In this document: piece by piece, positions 17,441-26,493 of the stretch | How the letters are laid out: every line of letters starts with the position of its first letter | Position numbering within the stretch: position 1 is the first letter of the stretch | NCBI GenBank assembly: GCA_947593515.1 | Contig: CANQDQ010000001.1 | Span: 186,001-250,000, forward strand | Direction of reading: 5' to 3' | Source: an uncultured Bacteroidales bacterium | Lineage (GTDB): Bacteria; Bacteroidota; Bacteroidia; Bacteroidales; UBA11471 | Length of the DNA: 64,000 nt | Program-made: the position numbers and the translations under genes | The notes under the pieces: model-generated | Seen by the model: only the letters and a program-made list of their open reading frames with translations | Database searches by the model: none | What the model was told of the DNA's origin: nothing

Positions 17441-17887
17441 TCAGATTTTTACTTTTACGATGACTTTGCGGAAATTGCCTTCGGCGATACCCGGAGCATG
17501 ACCGTCTTCGGGAAAGAAGATGGCGAACTCGCCGGGCTGCACGGCGACGTAGGTCGTCGGTTTGTCGGCAAAGAACGTGATGTCTTTTTCGGGATTGTAG
17601 GGAGCCGTCGGCTCTTTCAGGTCTTTCGTAGCTTTCCAACCCATCGTCTCGACTGCCGTGAGCGGCATCTGTATGTCGATGTATTTGTCATGGGTTTCCA
17701 TACGGGCGGTCTCTTTGGTTTTACCGGTCGGTTCGGCAACGGAGAGATAGAGCTTGTCGCCGTCGAGAATGGTTTTGCCGGCGGGCACTTTGGAGAAATC
17801 GGTGGCTTTGAGGTAATCGAAAGCCTTCTTGAACAAGGGGTGCAGCGACTCGATAGAGGCGGAGTCTTTCAATGCGTTGAGAATCAT
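17441..17887 (-). CDS. YhcH/YjgK/YiaL (TabA) family protein, DUF386
   Basis: A 148-residue cupin-like protein. ETHDKYIDIQMPLTAVE and PGEFAIFFPEDGHAPGI carry the conserved His/Asp/Glu residues of the family, which is linked to sialic-acid or uncommon-sugar metabolism and, for TabA, to biofilm control. The exact substrate is unknown here. A TAAATTTG -7 element (17953-17946) lies about 60 bp upstream of its start. It is monocistronic because of the terminator before glgB. Confidence 0.85.
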   Translation of the reverse strand: MILNALKDSASIESLHPLFKKAFDYLKATDFSKVPAGKTILDGDKLYLSVAEPTGKTKETARMETHDKYIDIQMPLTAVETMGWKATKDLKEPTAPYNPEKDITFFADKPTTYVAVQPGEFAIFFPEDGHAPGIAEGNFRKVIVKVKI

Positions 17888-17994
17888 AATACTTATTTTT
17901 TAGATTAAATCGCGACAAAACGGACGGGCGTTTCCCGTCTTCATGCAAATTTAATAAAATTATCGAGACGTTTATCTTTTTCGGCAAGAAATTT

Positions 17995-19389
17995 TCACCA
18001 TACGGGCAAATTTGTCTTTTCGGGACGGTAGCCGCTGCGTATGCGCCACTCTTGCGGATAGAGGTTGTTGAGGCGGTTTCCGAGATGATTTCCCCAACCC
18101 AGCGGCAGCCCGTCGGCAAGAATCAGGCGCAGTCCGCGCCGGTCGGAGGGCACGAAAAGGCTCTCCCGCCGCAGGTAGGCAATGGCTTCGTCGGAAGTAA
18201 GAGAAAGCGTGTCGAACGCCGAGCGGTCGAGGCAGGTCGATAACGCCAGCGCATGTTCGGGCTGCCACTCCCGACCTTTGCGCTCGGCAAGCGGTATGCC
18301 CCGATGCAGCACACGGAAACGGTCGCACAAGAAAGGCGACTCGGCGGCATAGGCGGCAGGCAGCGCGACGACCCGCCGGTCGGACACCTCGAATGCGAAG
18401 GCTTCGGGCGAGGTCAGCCACGAGCGCATTTCGGCAAGGAGGGGCGCCGATTTCTCTTTCCCGTTTTTCCGACAGACGCGCGACAGCCACACATCGCGTT
18501 CGCATTCATCGGGCGAACCCGCCTTGCGCAGCACGGCGACGAAAAGCCCTTCGCCCCGTGCGCCGTGCGGCATGAAACGACACGCAGGCACATCGCCGAT
18601 CAAAGCGGGGAATATGCCCCACGCCGCAGGCGTTTCCACCGTCAGCGGCTCCGCCCCGAAACGGCTTCGGAGCCACGACACCGTATCTTCGTTCTCCTCC
18701 CGATTATAGGTGCAGGTGCTGTAAAAGAGCAGTCCGCCCGGACGCAGCGCGTCCCACACGTCGGCAAGAATGGTGCGCTGTCGCTCGGCACATACGCCCA
18801 CCTGTGCAGGCGACCATTCGGCAACAGCCTGTTCGTCTTTACGGAACATACCTTCGCCCGAACAGGGCGCATCGACGAGCATCGCGTCGAAATAGTGGTG
18901 CAACGCACCGAAATCGGCTGCCGTATTGTTCGTTACGACCGTAAAAGGATTGCCCCACTTGACGATATTTTCAGCCAACACGTGAGCACGGGTACGCACG
19001 GTTTCATTACATACGACCAGACTGCCGGCAGGCAGCGCATCGAGCGCCACCGTCGATTTGCCACCCGGCGCGGCGCACAAGTCGAGAAAACGCACCGGTC
19101 GGTCAATGAATCGCCGCAACAGATACGAGAGAAACATCGACGACGCCTCCTGCACGTAATAGGCGCCGGCGTGCAGGCGCGGGTCGAAGGTGAACGCCGG
19201 ACGCTCCGGCAGGTAATACCCCTCGCCGCACCACGCCACCTGTTCATACGAGGGACGGGCATCGGGCAGTTTCGCGCGATTGAGGCGCAGGCTTACCGGC
19301 GGCTCCTTTTGCAGGGCAACTTCAAAAGCGGGAAAGGCATCGCCCAAAAGGCTTTGCATACGCTTCACAAATTCGGCAGGCAGATTCAT
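17995..19389 (-). CDS. rRNA cytosine-C5 methyltransferase (RsmF/RsmB-like, NOL1/NOP2/Sun family)
   Basis: A 464-residue SAM-dependent enzyme. The Rossmann motifs are clear: LDLCAAPGGKST for SAM binding, VDAPCSGEGMFRKD with the PC catalytic cysteine, and YSTCTYNREENED with the TC nucleophile. The GEGMFRKD form and the C-terminal extension (EWRIRSGYRPEKTNLPVW) resemble RsmF/YebU. The ATG at 19389 begins the expected MNLPAEFVKRMQ helix; a longer frame to 19419 would run into the promoter palindrome. It is divergent from another methyltransferase gene. Confidence 0.9.
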   Translation of the reverse strand: MNLPAEFVKRMQSLLGDAFPAFEVALQKEPPVSLRLNRAKLPDARPSYEQVAWCGEGYYLPERPAFTFDPRLHAGAYYVQEASSMFLSYLLRRFIDRPVRFLDLCAAPGGKSTVALDALPAGSLVVCNETVRTRAHVLAENIVKWGNPFTVVTNNTAADFGALHHYFDAMLVDAPCSGEGMFRKDEQAVAEWSPAQVGVCAERQRTILADVWDALRPGGLLFYSTCTYNREENEDTVSWLRSRFGAEPLTVETPAAWGIFPALIGDVPACRFMPHGARGEGLFVAVLRKAGSPDECERDVWLSRVCRKNGKEKSAPLLAEMRSWLTSPEAFAFEVSDRRVVALPAAYAAESPFLCDRFRVLHRGIPLAERKGREWQPEHALALSTCLDRSAFDTLSLTSDEAIAYLRRESLFVPSDRRGLRLILADGLPLGWGNHLGNRLNNLYPQEWRIRSGYRPEKTNLPVW

Positions 19390-19408
19390 ATTTCGTTCGG
19401 GAAACGGA

Positions 19409-19442
19409 TTTGTCGGCAAAAATAATTAATTTTGCCGACAAA
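19409..19442. promoter_or_regulatory. Divergent promoter region with 13-bp perfect palindrome
   Basis: The arms TTTGTCGGCAAAA (19409-19421) and TTTTGCCGACAAA (19430-19442) flank 8 A/T bases. A -7 element faces each way: TAATTTTG on the plus strand (19427-19434) and TATTTTTG on the minus strand (19424-19417). The two methyltransferase genes therefore share overlapping promoters set in a symmetric sequence. Confidence 0.6.
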
Positions 19443-19452
19443 TCGCATTCGT

Positions 19453-20163
19453 ATGCAACCGAGCGCCGCACTTTATCTCATACCCTCCACACTGGGCGAC
19501 ACGCCGCCCGAGCGCGTATTGCCGCCCTACAACCGCGAGATAGTCGCCGGCATACGCCATTTCATCGTGGAAAATGTGCGCACGGCGCGCCGCTTTCTCC
19601 GCCGCTGCGACCCTGCCGCCGACATCGACGCCATGACTTTCTACACCCTCGACCGCCACACGCCCGTCGAAGACATCGCAGGATTTCTGGCGCCGCTCGC
19701 CGAAGGGCTGCCCGTAGGGGTGATTTCCGAAGCCGGCTGCCCCGCCGTTGCCGACCCGGGCGCCGACGTCGCAGCCATCGCGCAGCGCAAAGGTTTTCGG
19801 GTCGTTCCGCTGGTGGGCCCCTCCTCCATTCTGCTGTCGCTCATGGCATCAGGATTCAACGGACAAAGTTTCGCCTTTCACGGCTACCTGCCCATCGACG
19901 CGGCCGAACGGGCAAAGGCATTAAAACATTTCGAGCAGCGCATATACCGCGAAGACGAAACGCAGATTTTTATCGAAACGCCCTATCGCAACAACAAAAT
20001 GGTGGACGACTGCATTCGTTTCTGCAACCCGCAGACACGCCTGTGCATCGCCATGGGCATCACCTGCGACGAAGAAAATATCCGCACCCTGTCGCTCGAC
20101 GAATGGCGCCGCCGCAAACCCGACCTCCCCAAAACGCCCTGCATATTTCTCCTCTATAAATAA
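19453..20163 (+). CDS. SAM-dependent methyltransferase, RsmI/tetrapyrrole-methylase family
   Basis: A 236-residue protein with the tetrapyrrole-methylase fold used by RsmI, which 2'-O-methylates C1402 of 16S rRNA. AALYLIPSTLGD opens the fold (in place of the usual GTLYVVATPIGN), GVISEAGCPAVADPGADV and LVGPSSILLSLMASGF bind SAM, and FIETPYRNNKM is the expected dimer/active-site stretch. The divergence of the first motif suggests a Bacteroidetes paralogue rather than RsmI itself. The ATG at 19453 is used; the frame to 19432 starts inside the palindrome. Confidence 0.8.
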   Translation: MQPSAALYLIPSTLGDTPPERVLPPYNREIVAGIRHFIVENVRTARRFLRRCDPAADIDAMTFYTLDRHTPVEDIAGFLAPLAEGLPVGVISEAGCPAVADPGADVAAIAQRKGFRVVPLVGPSSILLSLMASGFNGQSFAFHGYLPIDAAERAKALKHFEQRIYREDETQIFIETPYRNNKMVDDCIRFCNPQTRLCIAMGITCDEENIRTLSLDEWRRRKPDLPKTPCIFLLYK

Positions 20164-20489
20164 GAAAACTCCACACAAAATTACCGCCTCGCGCAAACAC
20201 CCAATTTGCGCCGAGCATGATGCCTCTGTTTTTTCGACGACGATTCGCGCCATCAGTCGACAATCCTCTTTTGCCGTTTACGCATACTGCCCCTGCGGAT
20301 AAATCTTTTCTGTAAAAATTTTTAGAAAGCATAAATTTCTAAAAACTTTCCGTTGAAATTTTCCGCATTCATTCAAAAAGCCCTTTCTTAGAACCCGCAG
20401 AAAACAGACGCCACCGCCCAAACGCAAGCAGATAAAAGCAGGGGACAAGAAAAGACAACCGACCGACTTTAACGAAAAAAAATTCACCT
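20164..20489. other. 326-bp intergenic stretch before the recombinase gene
   Basis: No gene is supported. It holds a perfect 10-bp inverted repeat (TTTTTAGAAA at 20319-20328 with its complement at 20336-20345), lying inside an A/T-rich module (about 20296-20374, minus-strand sense) that resembles the promoter region of the leucine-rich-repeat gene but has lost its TAnnTTTG. No convincing plus-strand promoter for the recombinase is seen. Confidence 0.5.
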
Positions 20490-21695
20490 ATGACATCTAT
20501 CAAATTAAAATTCAGACCGCACATCGACGGCAGCAAGGAGGGTTCACTCTATTTCCAAATCATTCACGAACGCACCGTCAAACAGGTCAAAACCGACTTT
20601 CGCATTTACGAAAGCGAATGGCAGGAGGAAAATATCGTCAAAACCTCGCCCGTATCGACTGCCCGCAGCAAAACGCTGAAAGAGATTCGCGACAAAACCG
20701 CTTGGGAGCAGCAGATGCTGGAGCAAATCGCCATGCTCTTGGAAAAGGCGAACAAGCCCTACGTCGTCGATGAGATTATCCGGCGCTACAAAGAATCCGT
20801 GCAAGACAACACCTCCGTGTTCAATTATATACAACGGCAGGCGGAACGGCAGCGAAAATTGAATCGCGTGCGCACGGGCGAAACTTATTTACAGACCTTG
20901 CGCAGTTTCATGAAATTCCGCAAATACACCGATTTGTCTTTCGATAGGCTCGACGCCGACGTGGTAGAACAATACGAGAGTTATATGCGCGCCAACTGCC
21001 TGAGCCGCAATACGACCTCTTTTTATATGCGGATTCTGCGCTGCATCTACAACCGAGCGGTCGAAGAGGGACTGGCAGCGCAGAGCGACCCGTTCCGACG
21101 GGTTTACACCGGTGTCGATAAAACAGCCAAACGCGCCGTAACATTGCGGGAAATCAAGCGCATCAAAGAGTTGGACTTGACGGAAATGCCCGCCCTCGAC
21201 TACGCCCGCGACCTGTTTCTGTTTTCATTCTATATGCGAGGAATGTCGTTCATCGACATCGCCTACCTGCGCAAAAAAGATCTCGCAAACGGCTACATCA
21301 CGTATATCCGCAAAAAGACGGGACAGCAGCTCACGATTCGCTGGGAAAAGCCGATGCAGGAAATCGTGGCGAAATATCCGCTGAATCCGACGCTCTACCT
21401 GCTGCCGGTCATCACAAGACAGGACGGAACGGAACGCACCCAGTATCTGAACAAAATTTTATATGTCAATCGGAAACTGAAAGAGATTGCCCGCATGGCA
21501 AAAATTCCGATTCCGCTAAGTATGTATGTCGCGCGCCATTCGTGGGCGAGCATCGCGCAGGCAAAAAACGTGCCGTTGAGTGTCATCAGCGAGGGTATGG
21601 GGCACGACAACGAAGAGACGACACGCATCTATCTTTCCGCCATTCACTCCTACCGAATCGACGATGCCAACAACAAAATTCTAAAAGAATTGTGA
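20490..21695 (+). CDS. Tyrosine recombinase (site-specific integrase/invertase)
   Basis: A 401-residue phage-integrase-family enzyme of the Bacteroidales type. An N-terminal Arm/SAM-like domain (to about residue 110) is followed by a core-binding domain and the catalytic domain: first Arg in FSFYMRGMSFIDIAYLR, the second Arg/His in YVARHSWASIAQAKN (the usual first His of HxxR is Tyr), and the nucleophile Tyr in GHDNEETTRIYLSAI. Enzymes of this size act on mobile elements or on small invertible promoters. It lies directly upstream of paired recombination-like sites and the starch operon, with no other mobile-element genes, which favours a DNA-inversion role. Confidence 0.9.
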   Translation: MTSIKLKFRPHIDGSKEGSLYFQIIHERTVKQVKTDFRIYESEWQEENIVKTSPVSTARSKTLKEIRDKTAWEQQMLEQIAMLLEKANKPYVVDEIIRRYKESVQDNTSVFNYIQRQAERQRKLNRVRTGETYLQTLRSFMKFRKYTDLSFDRLDADVVEQYESYMRANCLSRNTTSFYMRILRCIYNRAVEEGLAAQSDPFRRVYTGVDKTAKRAVTLREIKRIKELDLTEMPALDYARDLFLFSFYMRGMSFIDIAYLRKKDLANGYITYIRKKTGQQLTIRWEKPMQEIVAKYPLNPTLYLLPVITRQDGTERTQYLNKILYVNRKLKEIARMAKIPIPLSMYVARHSWASIAQAKNVPLSVISEGMGHDNEETTRIYLSAIHSYRIDDANNKILKEL

Positions 21696-21725
21696 GATTT
21701 TTTTTGTTTGGGGAATTTGTACTAA

Positions 21726-21738
21726 CTCTTATCAAGAG
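21726..21738. repeat. Candidate recombination site, left (IRL)
   Basis: CTCTTATCAAGAG: 5-bp arms around a 3-bp asymmetric centre. It is the exact reverse complement of the site at 21908-21920. It sits inside a longer imperfect hairpin (21711-21750) that may also end the recombinase transcript. Confidence 0.55.
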
Positions 21739-21885
21739 ATAGTCATTCCCTTATAAATTATTAGGGATTAGGGGGTTGGTTTTTACGAAAAGGAAATATT
21801 CCAAACAGAATTTCGAGCAAACAGAAAAAAATCGCGATTTTTTTAATTTTTTTTGCGCTTATATGCTTGCAATTTATTTTTTTTA

Positions 21886-21893
21886 TATCTTTG
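21886..21893 (+). promoter_or_regulatory. -7 element of the starch operon, on the candidate invertible segment
   Basis: TATCTTTG matches TAnnTTTG and points at the MFS gene. The nearest TTG (21867-21869) is 16 bp away, shorter than the usual 19-21, so this promoter may be weak or activator-assisted. No TAnnTTTG is present on the other strand of the 21739-21907 segment. Confidence 0.6.
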
Positions 21894-21907
21894 TAGCGTT
21901 GTACTAA

Positions 21908-21920
21908 CTCTTGATAAGAG
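21908..21920. repeat. Candidate recombination site, right (IRR)
   Basis: CTCTTGATAAGAG, exact reverse complement of 21726-21738. Transcription from the promoter just upstream would start near 21898, so this site would lie at the very 5' end of the starch mRNA and could fold as a hairpin. Confidence 0.55.
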
Positions 21921-22042
21921 AAAAACAAGAAGATAAAGCCATGAAAAGCAATCCGAAACAGCTCCCATAAACAGGACTGCATCGGGAAACGATAACGGGT
22001 CATCACGACTTTGCTAATACCATAAAACAGAATTGTAAAAAA

Positions 22043-23353
22043 ATGAAAAAACCGAAGCTATCGTTCTGGCAGGTTTGGAATCTCAGTTTCGGATTCCTCG
22101 GAGTCCAAATAGGCTATTCGCTGCAAAACTCCAACACCTCGACCATTTTCGAATCGTTGGGCGCCGACCTGCACCAATTGAGTTACTTTTGGTTGGCAGC
22201 TCCCATTGCCGGATTAGTGGTGCAACCTATCGTAGGGTTGTTTTCCGACGGCACGTGGACGCGTTTCGGGCGCCGCATTCCCTTCATTCTGGGCGGCGCC
22301 ATTATTTCGGCTCTCGCCCTTGCACTGATGCCCAATGCTCCTATTCTGCTGGCATTTGCGCCGTTAGTTATGGGGGCATTTATTTTGCTTTTCATGGACT
22401 TGTCGTTCAACGTAACGATGCAGCCCTTCCGTGCGCTCGTTTCCGATATGCTCGACGACAGCCAGAAAACGCAGGGATATGTGGTGCAAACCCTCCTTAT
22501 CAATTTAGGAGCCGTAGTGGGCGCGGTGCTGCCGCTGATTCTGACTCGCTGCGGCGTTTCCGACACGGCGCCCGCAGGCGGCGTGGCACCCCATATCGCC
22601 TACTCCTATTATATAGGCGGTGCCGTACTGCTGCTCACCGTGCTGGTTACGGCATTCCGCACGAAGGAGTATCCGCCCGAAGAGTTCGCCCGCTATGACG
22701 AGCGTCCCTCCGAAGAACCTGCCGCAGAAAAGAGTTCTTTCCTCGAAACACTGCGCCATACGCCCAAAGTGATGCTGCAATTGGGCGTGGTGCAATTCTT
22801 TTCGTGGGCAGCGCTTTTCCTGATGTGGACCTACTTGAAACCCGCCATTACAGGCGTCGTGCTCTCGCACGAAACCGGTATGCCGCTCACCGACGGACAG
22901 ACGCAGACGTGGGTCGGCGTGCTGAACGGCACCTACCCCATTCCCGCCTGCATCGTATCGCTCTTTCTCGGCATCATTGCCGCACGATGGGGCAACAAGC
23001 TCGTCTATGCCCTCTGCCTGCTCTGCGGCGCTGCCGGCTTCGCCGGTCTTACCTGCATTGCCGACCAATACGCGCTGATGATTCCCATGATAGGCATCGG
23101 CATTGCGTGGGCAGGCATTCTGGCAATGCCCTACTCGATACTCTCGCGGGCGCTCGATGCCCGCCGCACCGGCGTCTATATGGGCATCTTCAACTTCACC
23201 ATCACCATACCGCAGATAGTCGTCGGGCTTACCGGCGGCGTCATCGTCAAGCACCTTTTCGGCGGGCATCCGATGTCGATGCTCATGCTTGCAGCCGTGT
23301 TCATGCTGCTGGCAGCGCTGTCGGTGGCGTTCGTAAAAGAACGCGCGAAGTGA
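22043..23353 (+). CDS. MFS sugar permease (maltose/sucrose-type, SLC45-like)
   Basis: A 436-residue inner-membrane protein with about 12 hydrophobic segments. LSFWQVWNLSFGFLGVQIGY with SLQNSNTSTIFESLGAD, and the loop motif GLFSDGTWTRFGRRIPF, are typical of the maltose/sucrose porters found at the head of Bacteroidetes starch loci. It should import maltose or short maltooligosaccharides released in the periplasm. It is the first gene after the candidate invertible promoter; susC follows after 84 bp. Confidence 0.88.
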   Translation: MKKPKLSFWQVWNLSFGFLGVQIGYSLQNSNTSTIFESLGADLHQLSYFWLAAPIAGLVVQPIVGLFSDGTWTRFGRRIPFILGGAIISALALALMPNAPILLAFAPLVMGAFILLFMDLSFNVTMQPFRALVSDMLDDSQKTQGYVVQTLLINLGAVVGAVLPLILTRCGVSDTAPAGGVAPHIAYSYYIGGAVLLLTVLVTAFRTKEYPPEEFARYDERPSEEPAAEKSSFLETLRHTPKVMLQLGVVQFFSWAALFLMWTYLKPAITGVVLSHETGMPLTDGQTQTWVGVLNGTYPIPACIVSLFLGIIAARWGNKLVYALCLLCGAAGFAGLTCIADQYALMIPMIGIGIAWAGILAMPYSILSRALDARRTGVYMGIFNFTITIPQIVVGLTGGVIVKHLFGGHPMSMLMLAAVFMLLAALSVAFVKERAK

Positions 23354-23437
23354 TGCGGGAGAAAAATTCCGACACAACACCCACCCAAAACCATATCTAA
23401 AAATGAAAACCAAAAAACAACCAACATCTAAACAACC

Positions 23438-26400
23438 ATGAAGAAAATCCTTGCTATTTGTCTGGGGTTATGTGTTCTAACAGCCATCACCCCTCCTGCG
23501 GCGGCACAGAACGGTAAGATTACCGTCCAAGGTGTCGTAGCAGATGCCGCCGGGCAGCCGATTATCGGCGCCACGGTAGTGGAAAAAGGGACGACAAACG
23601 GTGTATCGACCGATTTCGACGGAAAATACACGTTGAACGTCGCCGACGGCAATGCCATGATTTCGGTCAGCTACATCGGCTACAAGACCGTCGAGCTGCC
23701 CGCCTCATCGCCGGCATTGCGCAAACTCACCCTTGAAGAAGACCTTATGTCGCTCGACGAGGTCGTAGTCATCGGTTACGGTTCGGTCAAGAAAAACGAT
23801 ATGACCGGTTCCGTCGTGGCTATCAAGGCGGAGGGTCTCAACCGCGGTGCCGTAAACTCGCCCGACCAACTGCTTATCGGTAAAGTGCCGGGTCTGTTGA
23901 TAACCCCCGCATCGGGTGAGCCCGGTACCGGCGCTACGATACGTATCCGCGGCGCTGCGTCGCTGAATGCCAAGAACGACCCGTTGATCGTCATCGACGG
24001 TATGCCTGTTACGGGCGACGGCGGTGCCGGCATGGGCAACCCCCTTGCATCGGTCAATCCCAACGACATCGAATCTTATACGGTGTTGAAAGACGCTTCG
24101 GCAACAGCCATCTACGGTTCGCGCGCTTCCAACGGTGTGATTATCATCACCACGAAGAAAGGCAGGGGCAACCGTCCGCAGGTAAGCTACGAGTCGAGCT
24201 ACTCGGTAAAGACCAACGCCAACCGCATCGACGTGATGTCGGGTCCGGAATACATCGACTACTTGGAGAATACCTACATACCGACCCTCGCGGCTTCTGA
24301 TGCCGACAAGGTGCGCAGCCTGCTGGGCTACAACGGTGAGATGTACGATACCGACTGGCAGGATTTGGTCTATCGCACGGCTTTCACGACCGACCAAAAC
24401 GTTTCCGTCTACGGAAATACGAAGCACGATAAAATGCCCTATCGCGTGAGTGTCGGTGTCAATTACGATCAGGGTACGGTGCGTGGCGGCGACAACACGC
24501 GCGTGAATGTGGGTGCAAACCTGTCGCCGAAACTTTTTGACGACCACCTGACGGTGAATCTGAATCTCAAAGGGCTTTACAACAAATCGAACTGGACGAA
24601 CAACGCCGTAGGTACGGCTCTCTCCTACGATCCGACCAAGCCCTCCCACATGATTTACAATGCGGACGGCACGGAATCGACGCCGACAAATCCCAACTAC
24701 AAGTGGTTCACCGGTTACATCAACTGGACGGACAACAACGCGGGCGTCAACCCGCTCTCGTCGCTCTACGACTGGGTGAACTACGGACACACGCTGCGCT
24801 CCATCGGAAGCATACAGCTGGACTACCGCATTCACGGTCTGGAAGATTTGCGGGCTAACCTCAATCTCGGCTACGATATTTCCGAGACCCAAAACACCAC
24901 CTACAACGAACTGGGTTCTATCGGCAACTTCCGCAACGGCGACAACGACGTCTATACCGAATCGAAAAACTACAACGCCAATACGCTGTTGGAGTTCTAC
25001 CTCAACTACAATAAGGAGTTCGGAATCCATCACCTCGACGTCATGGCAGGTTACTCGTGGCAGCGCAACTACTACCGCTGGCAGAGCATCGGCTACAACA
25101 ACAACGACCGCTCGCAATACAGCGCCGGCAGCTCGACCGAAGAATCGCGCTGGCGCCACCCGCGCGAATACTACCTGCTGTCGTTCTTCGGACGCGTAAA
25201 CTACACGATTGCCTCGAAGTACCTCTTTACGGTTACTGTCCGCGAAGACGCCACATCGCGCTTCTCCGAAGACAACCGCTGGGGCTTCTTCCCCTCCGCC
25301 GCTTTCGCATGGAATATCGCAGAAGAGGAGTTCCTCCGCGACTCGCACGCCGTATCGGCAATGAAGCTGCGTTTGGGTTGGGGACGCACCGGTCAGCAGG
25401 ATATAGGCGACAACTACTATCCCCACATTCCCATTTACAATTATGCCAACCCGGGCAACGGACAATACCTCCCGGGTGTAGCGGGCACACTGGCTCCCGG
25501 AGCTTTCAACCGCAACATCAAGTGGGAAACCACCGAAACCTACAACGCCGGTATCGACTTCGGCTTCATCAACAGCCGCATCAACGGTACGTTGGACTAT
25601 TACTTCCGCAGAACCTACGACCTGTTGAGCGAGGTCGATGCTCCTACGGGGTCGAACTTCACCAACCGCATCATGTCGAACATCGGAACGATGCACAACC
25701 AAGGTGTCGAACTGTCGTTGAACTTCGTTCCCGTAGAGCGTGAGAACATGCGCTGGGTCATCAACCTCAACGGCACGTGGCAACAGACGGAAATTACCGA
25801 CCTGAACGACAATACGGTGCACGTAGGAGCCCAGCTGTCGGGTACGGGAGGCAACTACTCGTCGGTACACCGCGAGGGATTCGAGCCTTACACTTTCTAC
25901 CTCTACCAGCAGGCATACGACGCTGAGGGCAAACCTATCCAAAACACCTTCATCGACCGCAGCGGCGACGGCAGAATAACCGAAGACGACCTCTACATTA
26001 CGGGCAAGAGCGCCACTCCCGATTTCTTCTACGGCATCGGCACGCAGTTCACCTACAAAAACTGGGACTTCGGTTTCAACGGACACGGCTCGGTAGGCAA
26101 CTACGCCATCAACCAGCTGGCTATCGGCAACTCGACGACCTACATGGGTTCGCTTGCCTATAACAACCTGACCAATTTCAACGAATATCACCTCCGCACG
26201 GGCTTCACCGGTCAGAACACGACCCAGCAGTCTTACTCGGATATGTTCATTGAAAACGCTTCCTTCTTCCGTATGGACGATATAAACGTGGGCTACACGT
26301 TCCGCAACATACGCAAGAGCAAGGTTTCCTTGCGTTTGCAGGCATCGGTACAGAACGCATTCGTCATCACGAAATACTCGGGTCTCGACCCCGAAGGCAT

Positions 26401-26476
26401 GAGCGCCGACGGCGTTTACAACACGCTGATTCCGCGTCCGCGCCTCTACACCCTGCGTTTGAATCTCAACTTCTAA
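23438..26476 (+). CDS. susC: SusC/RagA TonB-dependent outer-membrane transporter
   Basis: A 1012-residue outer-membrane porin. Signal peptide to about residue 24 (PPAAAQ), a carboxypeptidase-D regulatory-like domain (ITVQGVVADAAGQPIIGATV to about 105), the plug (GEPGTGATIRIRGAASLNAK, PLIVIDGMP, SATAIYGSRASNGVIIITTK) and a 22-strand barrel ending in aromatic LRLNLNF. It takes up maltooligosaccharides together with the SusD lid. susD follows 17 bp later, so they are co-expressed. No N-terminal STN domain, so no anti-sigma signalling is expected. Confidence 0.97.
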   Translation: MKKILAICLGLCVLTAITPPAAAQNGKITVQGVVADAAGQPIIGATVVEKGTTNGVSTDFDGKYTLNVADGNAMISVSYIGYKTVELPASSPALRKLTLEEDLMSLDEVVVIGYGSVKKNDMTGSVVAIKAEGLNRGAVNSPDQLLIGKVPGLLITPASGEPGTGATIRIRGAASLNAKNDPLIVIDGMPVTGDGGAGMGNPLASVNPNDIESYTVLKDASATAIYGSRASNGVIIITTKKGRGNRPQVSYESSYSVKTNANRIDVMSGPEYIDYLENTYIPTLAASDADKVRSLLGYNGEMYDTDWQDLVYRTAFTTDQNVSVYGNTKHDKMPYRVSVGVNYDQGTVRGGDNTRVNVGANLSPKLFDDHLTVNLNLKGLYNKSNWTNNAVGTALSYDPTKPSHMIYNADGTESTPTNPNYKWFTGYINWTDNNAGVNPLSSLYDWVNYGHTLRSIGSIQLDYRIHGLEDLRANLNLGYDISETQNTTYNELGSIGNFRNGDNDVYTESKNYNANTLLEFYLNYNKEFGIHHLDVMAGYSWQRNYYRWQSIGYNNNDRSQYSAGSSTEESRWRHPREYYLLSFFGRVNYTIASKYLFTVTVREDATSRFSEDNRWGFFPSAAFAWNIAEEEFLRDSHAVSAMKLRLGWGRTGQQDIGDNYYPHIPIYNYANPGNGQYLPGVAGTLAPGAFNRNIKWETTETYNAGIDFGFINSRINGTLDYYFRRTYDLLSEVDAPTGSNFTNRIMSNIGTMHNQGVELSLNFVPVERENMRWVINLNGTWQQTEITDLNDNTVHVGAQLSGTGGNYSSVHREGFEPYTFYLYQQAYDAEGKPIQNTFIDRSGDGRITEDDLYITGKSATPDFFYGIGTQFTYKNWDFGFNGHGSVGNYAINQLAIGNSTTYMGSLAYNNLTNFNEYHLRTGFTGQNTTQQSYSDMFIENASFFRMDDINVGYTFRNIRKSKVSLRLQASVQNAFVITKYSGLDPEGMSADGVYNTLIPRPRLYTLRLNLNF

Positions 26477-26493
26477 TCTAAAATCTCGAATCC

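Larger units (their letters stand above)
21696..22042. other. 347-bp regulatory stretch between recombinase and starch operon
   Basis: Carries two copies of a 14-bp direct repeat TTGTACTAACTCTT (21717-21730, 21899-21912), each continuing into a palindromic core whose central triplets are reverse complements, one good -7 element facing the starch operon (21886-21893), and a leader of about 140 nt with a 9-codon ORF (21941-21970) unlikely to matter. Confidence 0.7.

Noticed and set aside
20060-20332. 90-codon minus-strand ORF upstream of the recombinase
   Set aside because: Overlaps the end of the RsmI-like gene, lacks a promoter (the TAnnTTTG is degraded) and shows no domain.
21941-21970. Nine-codon ORF in the leader of the starch operon
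   Set aside because: No regulatory codon pattern or paired attenuator hairpins are seen, so there is no reason to call a leader peptide.
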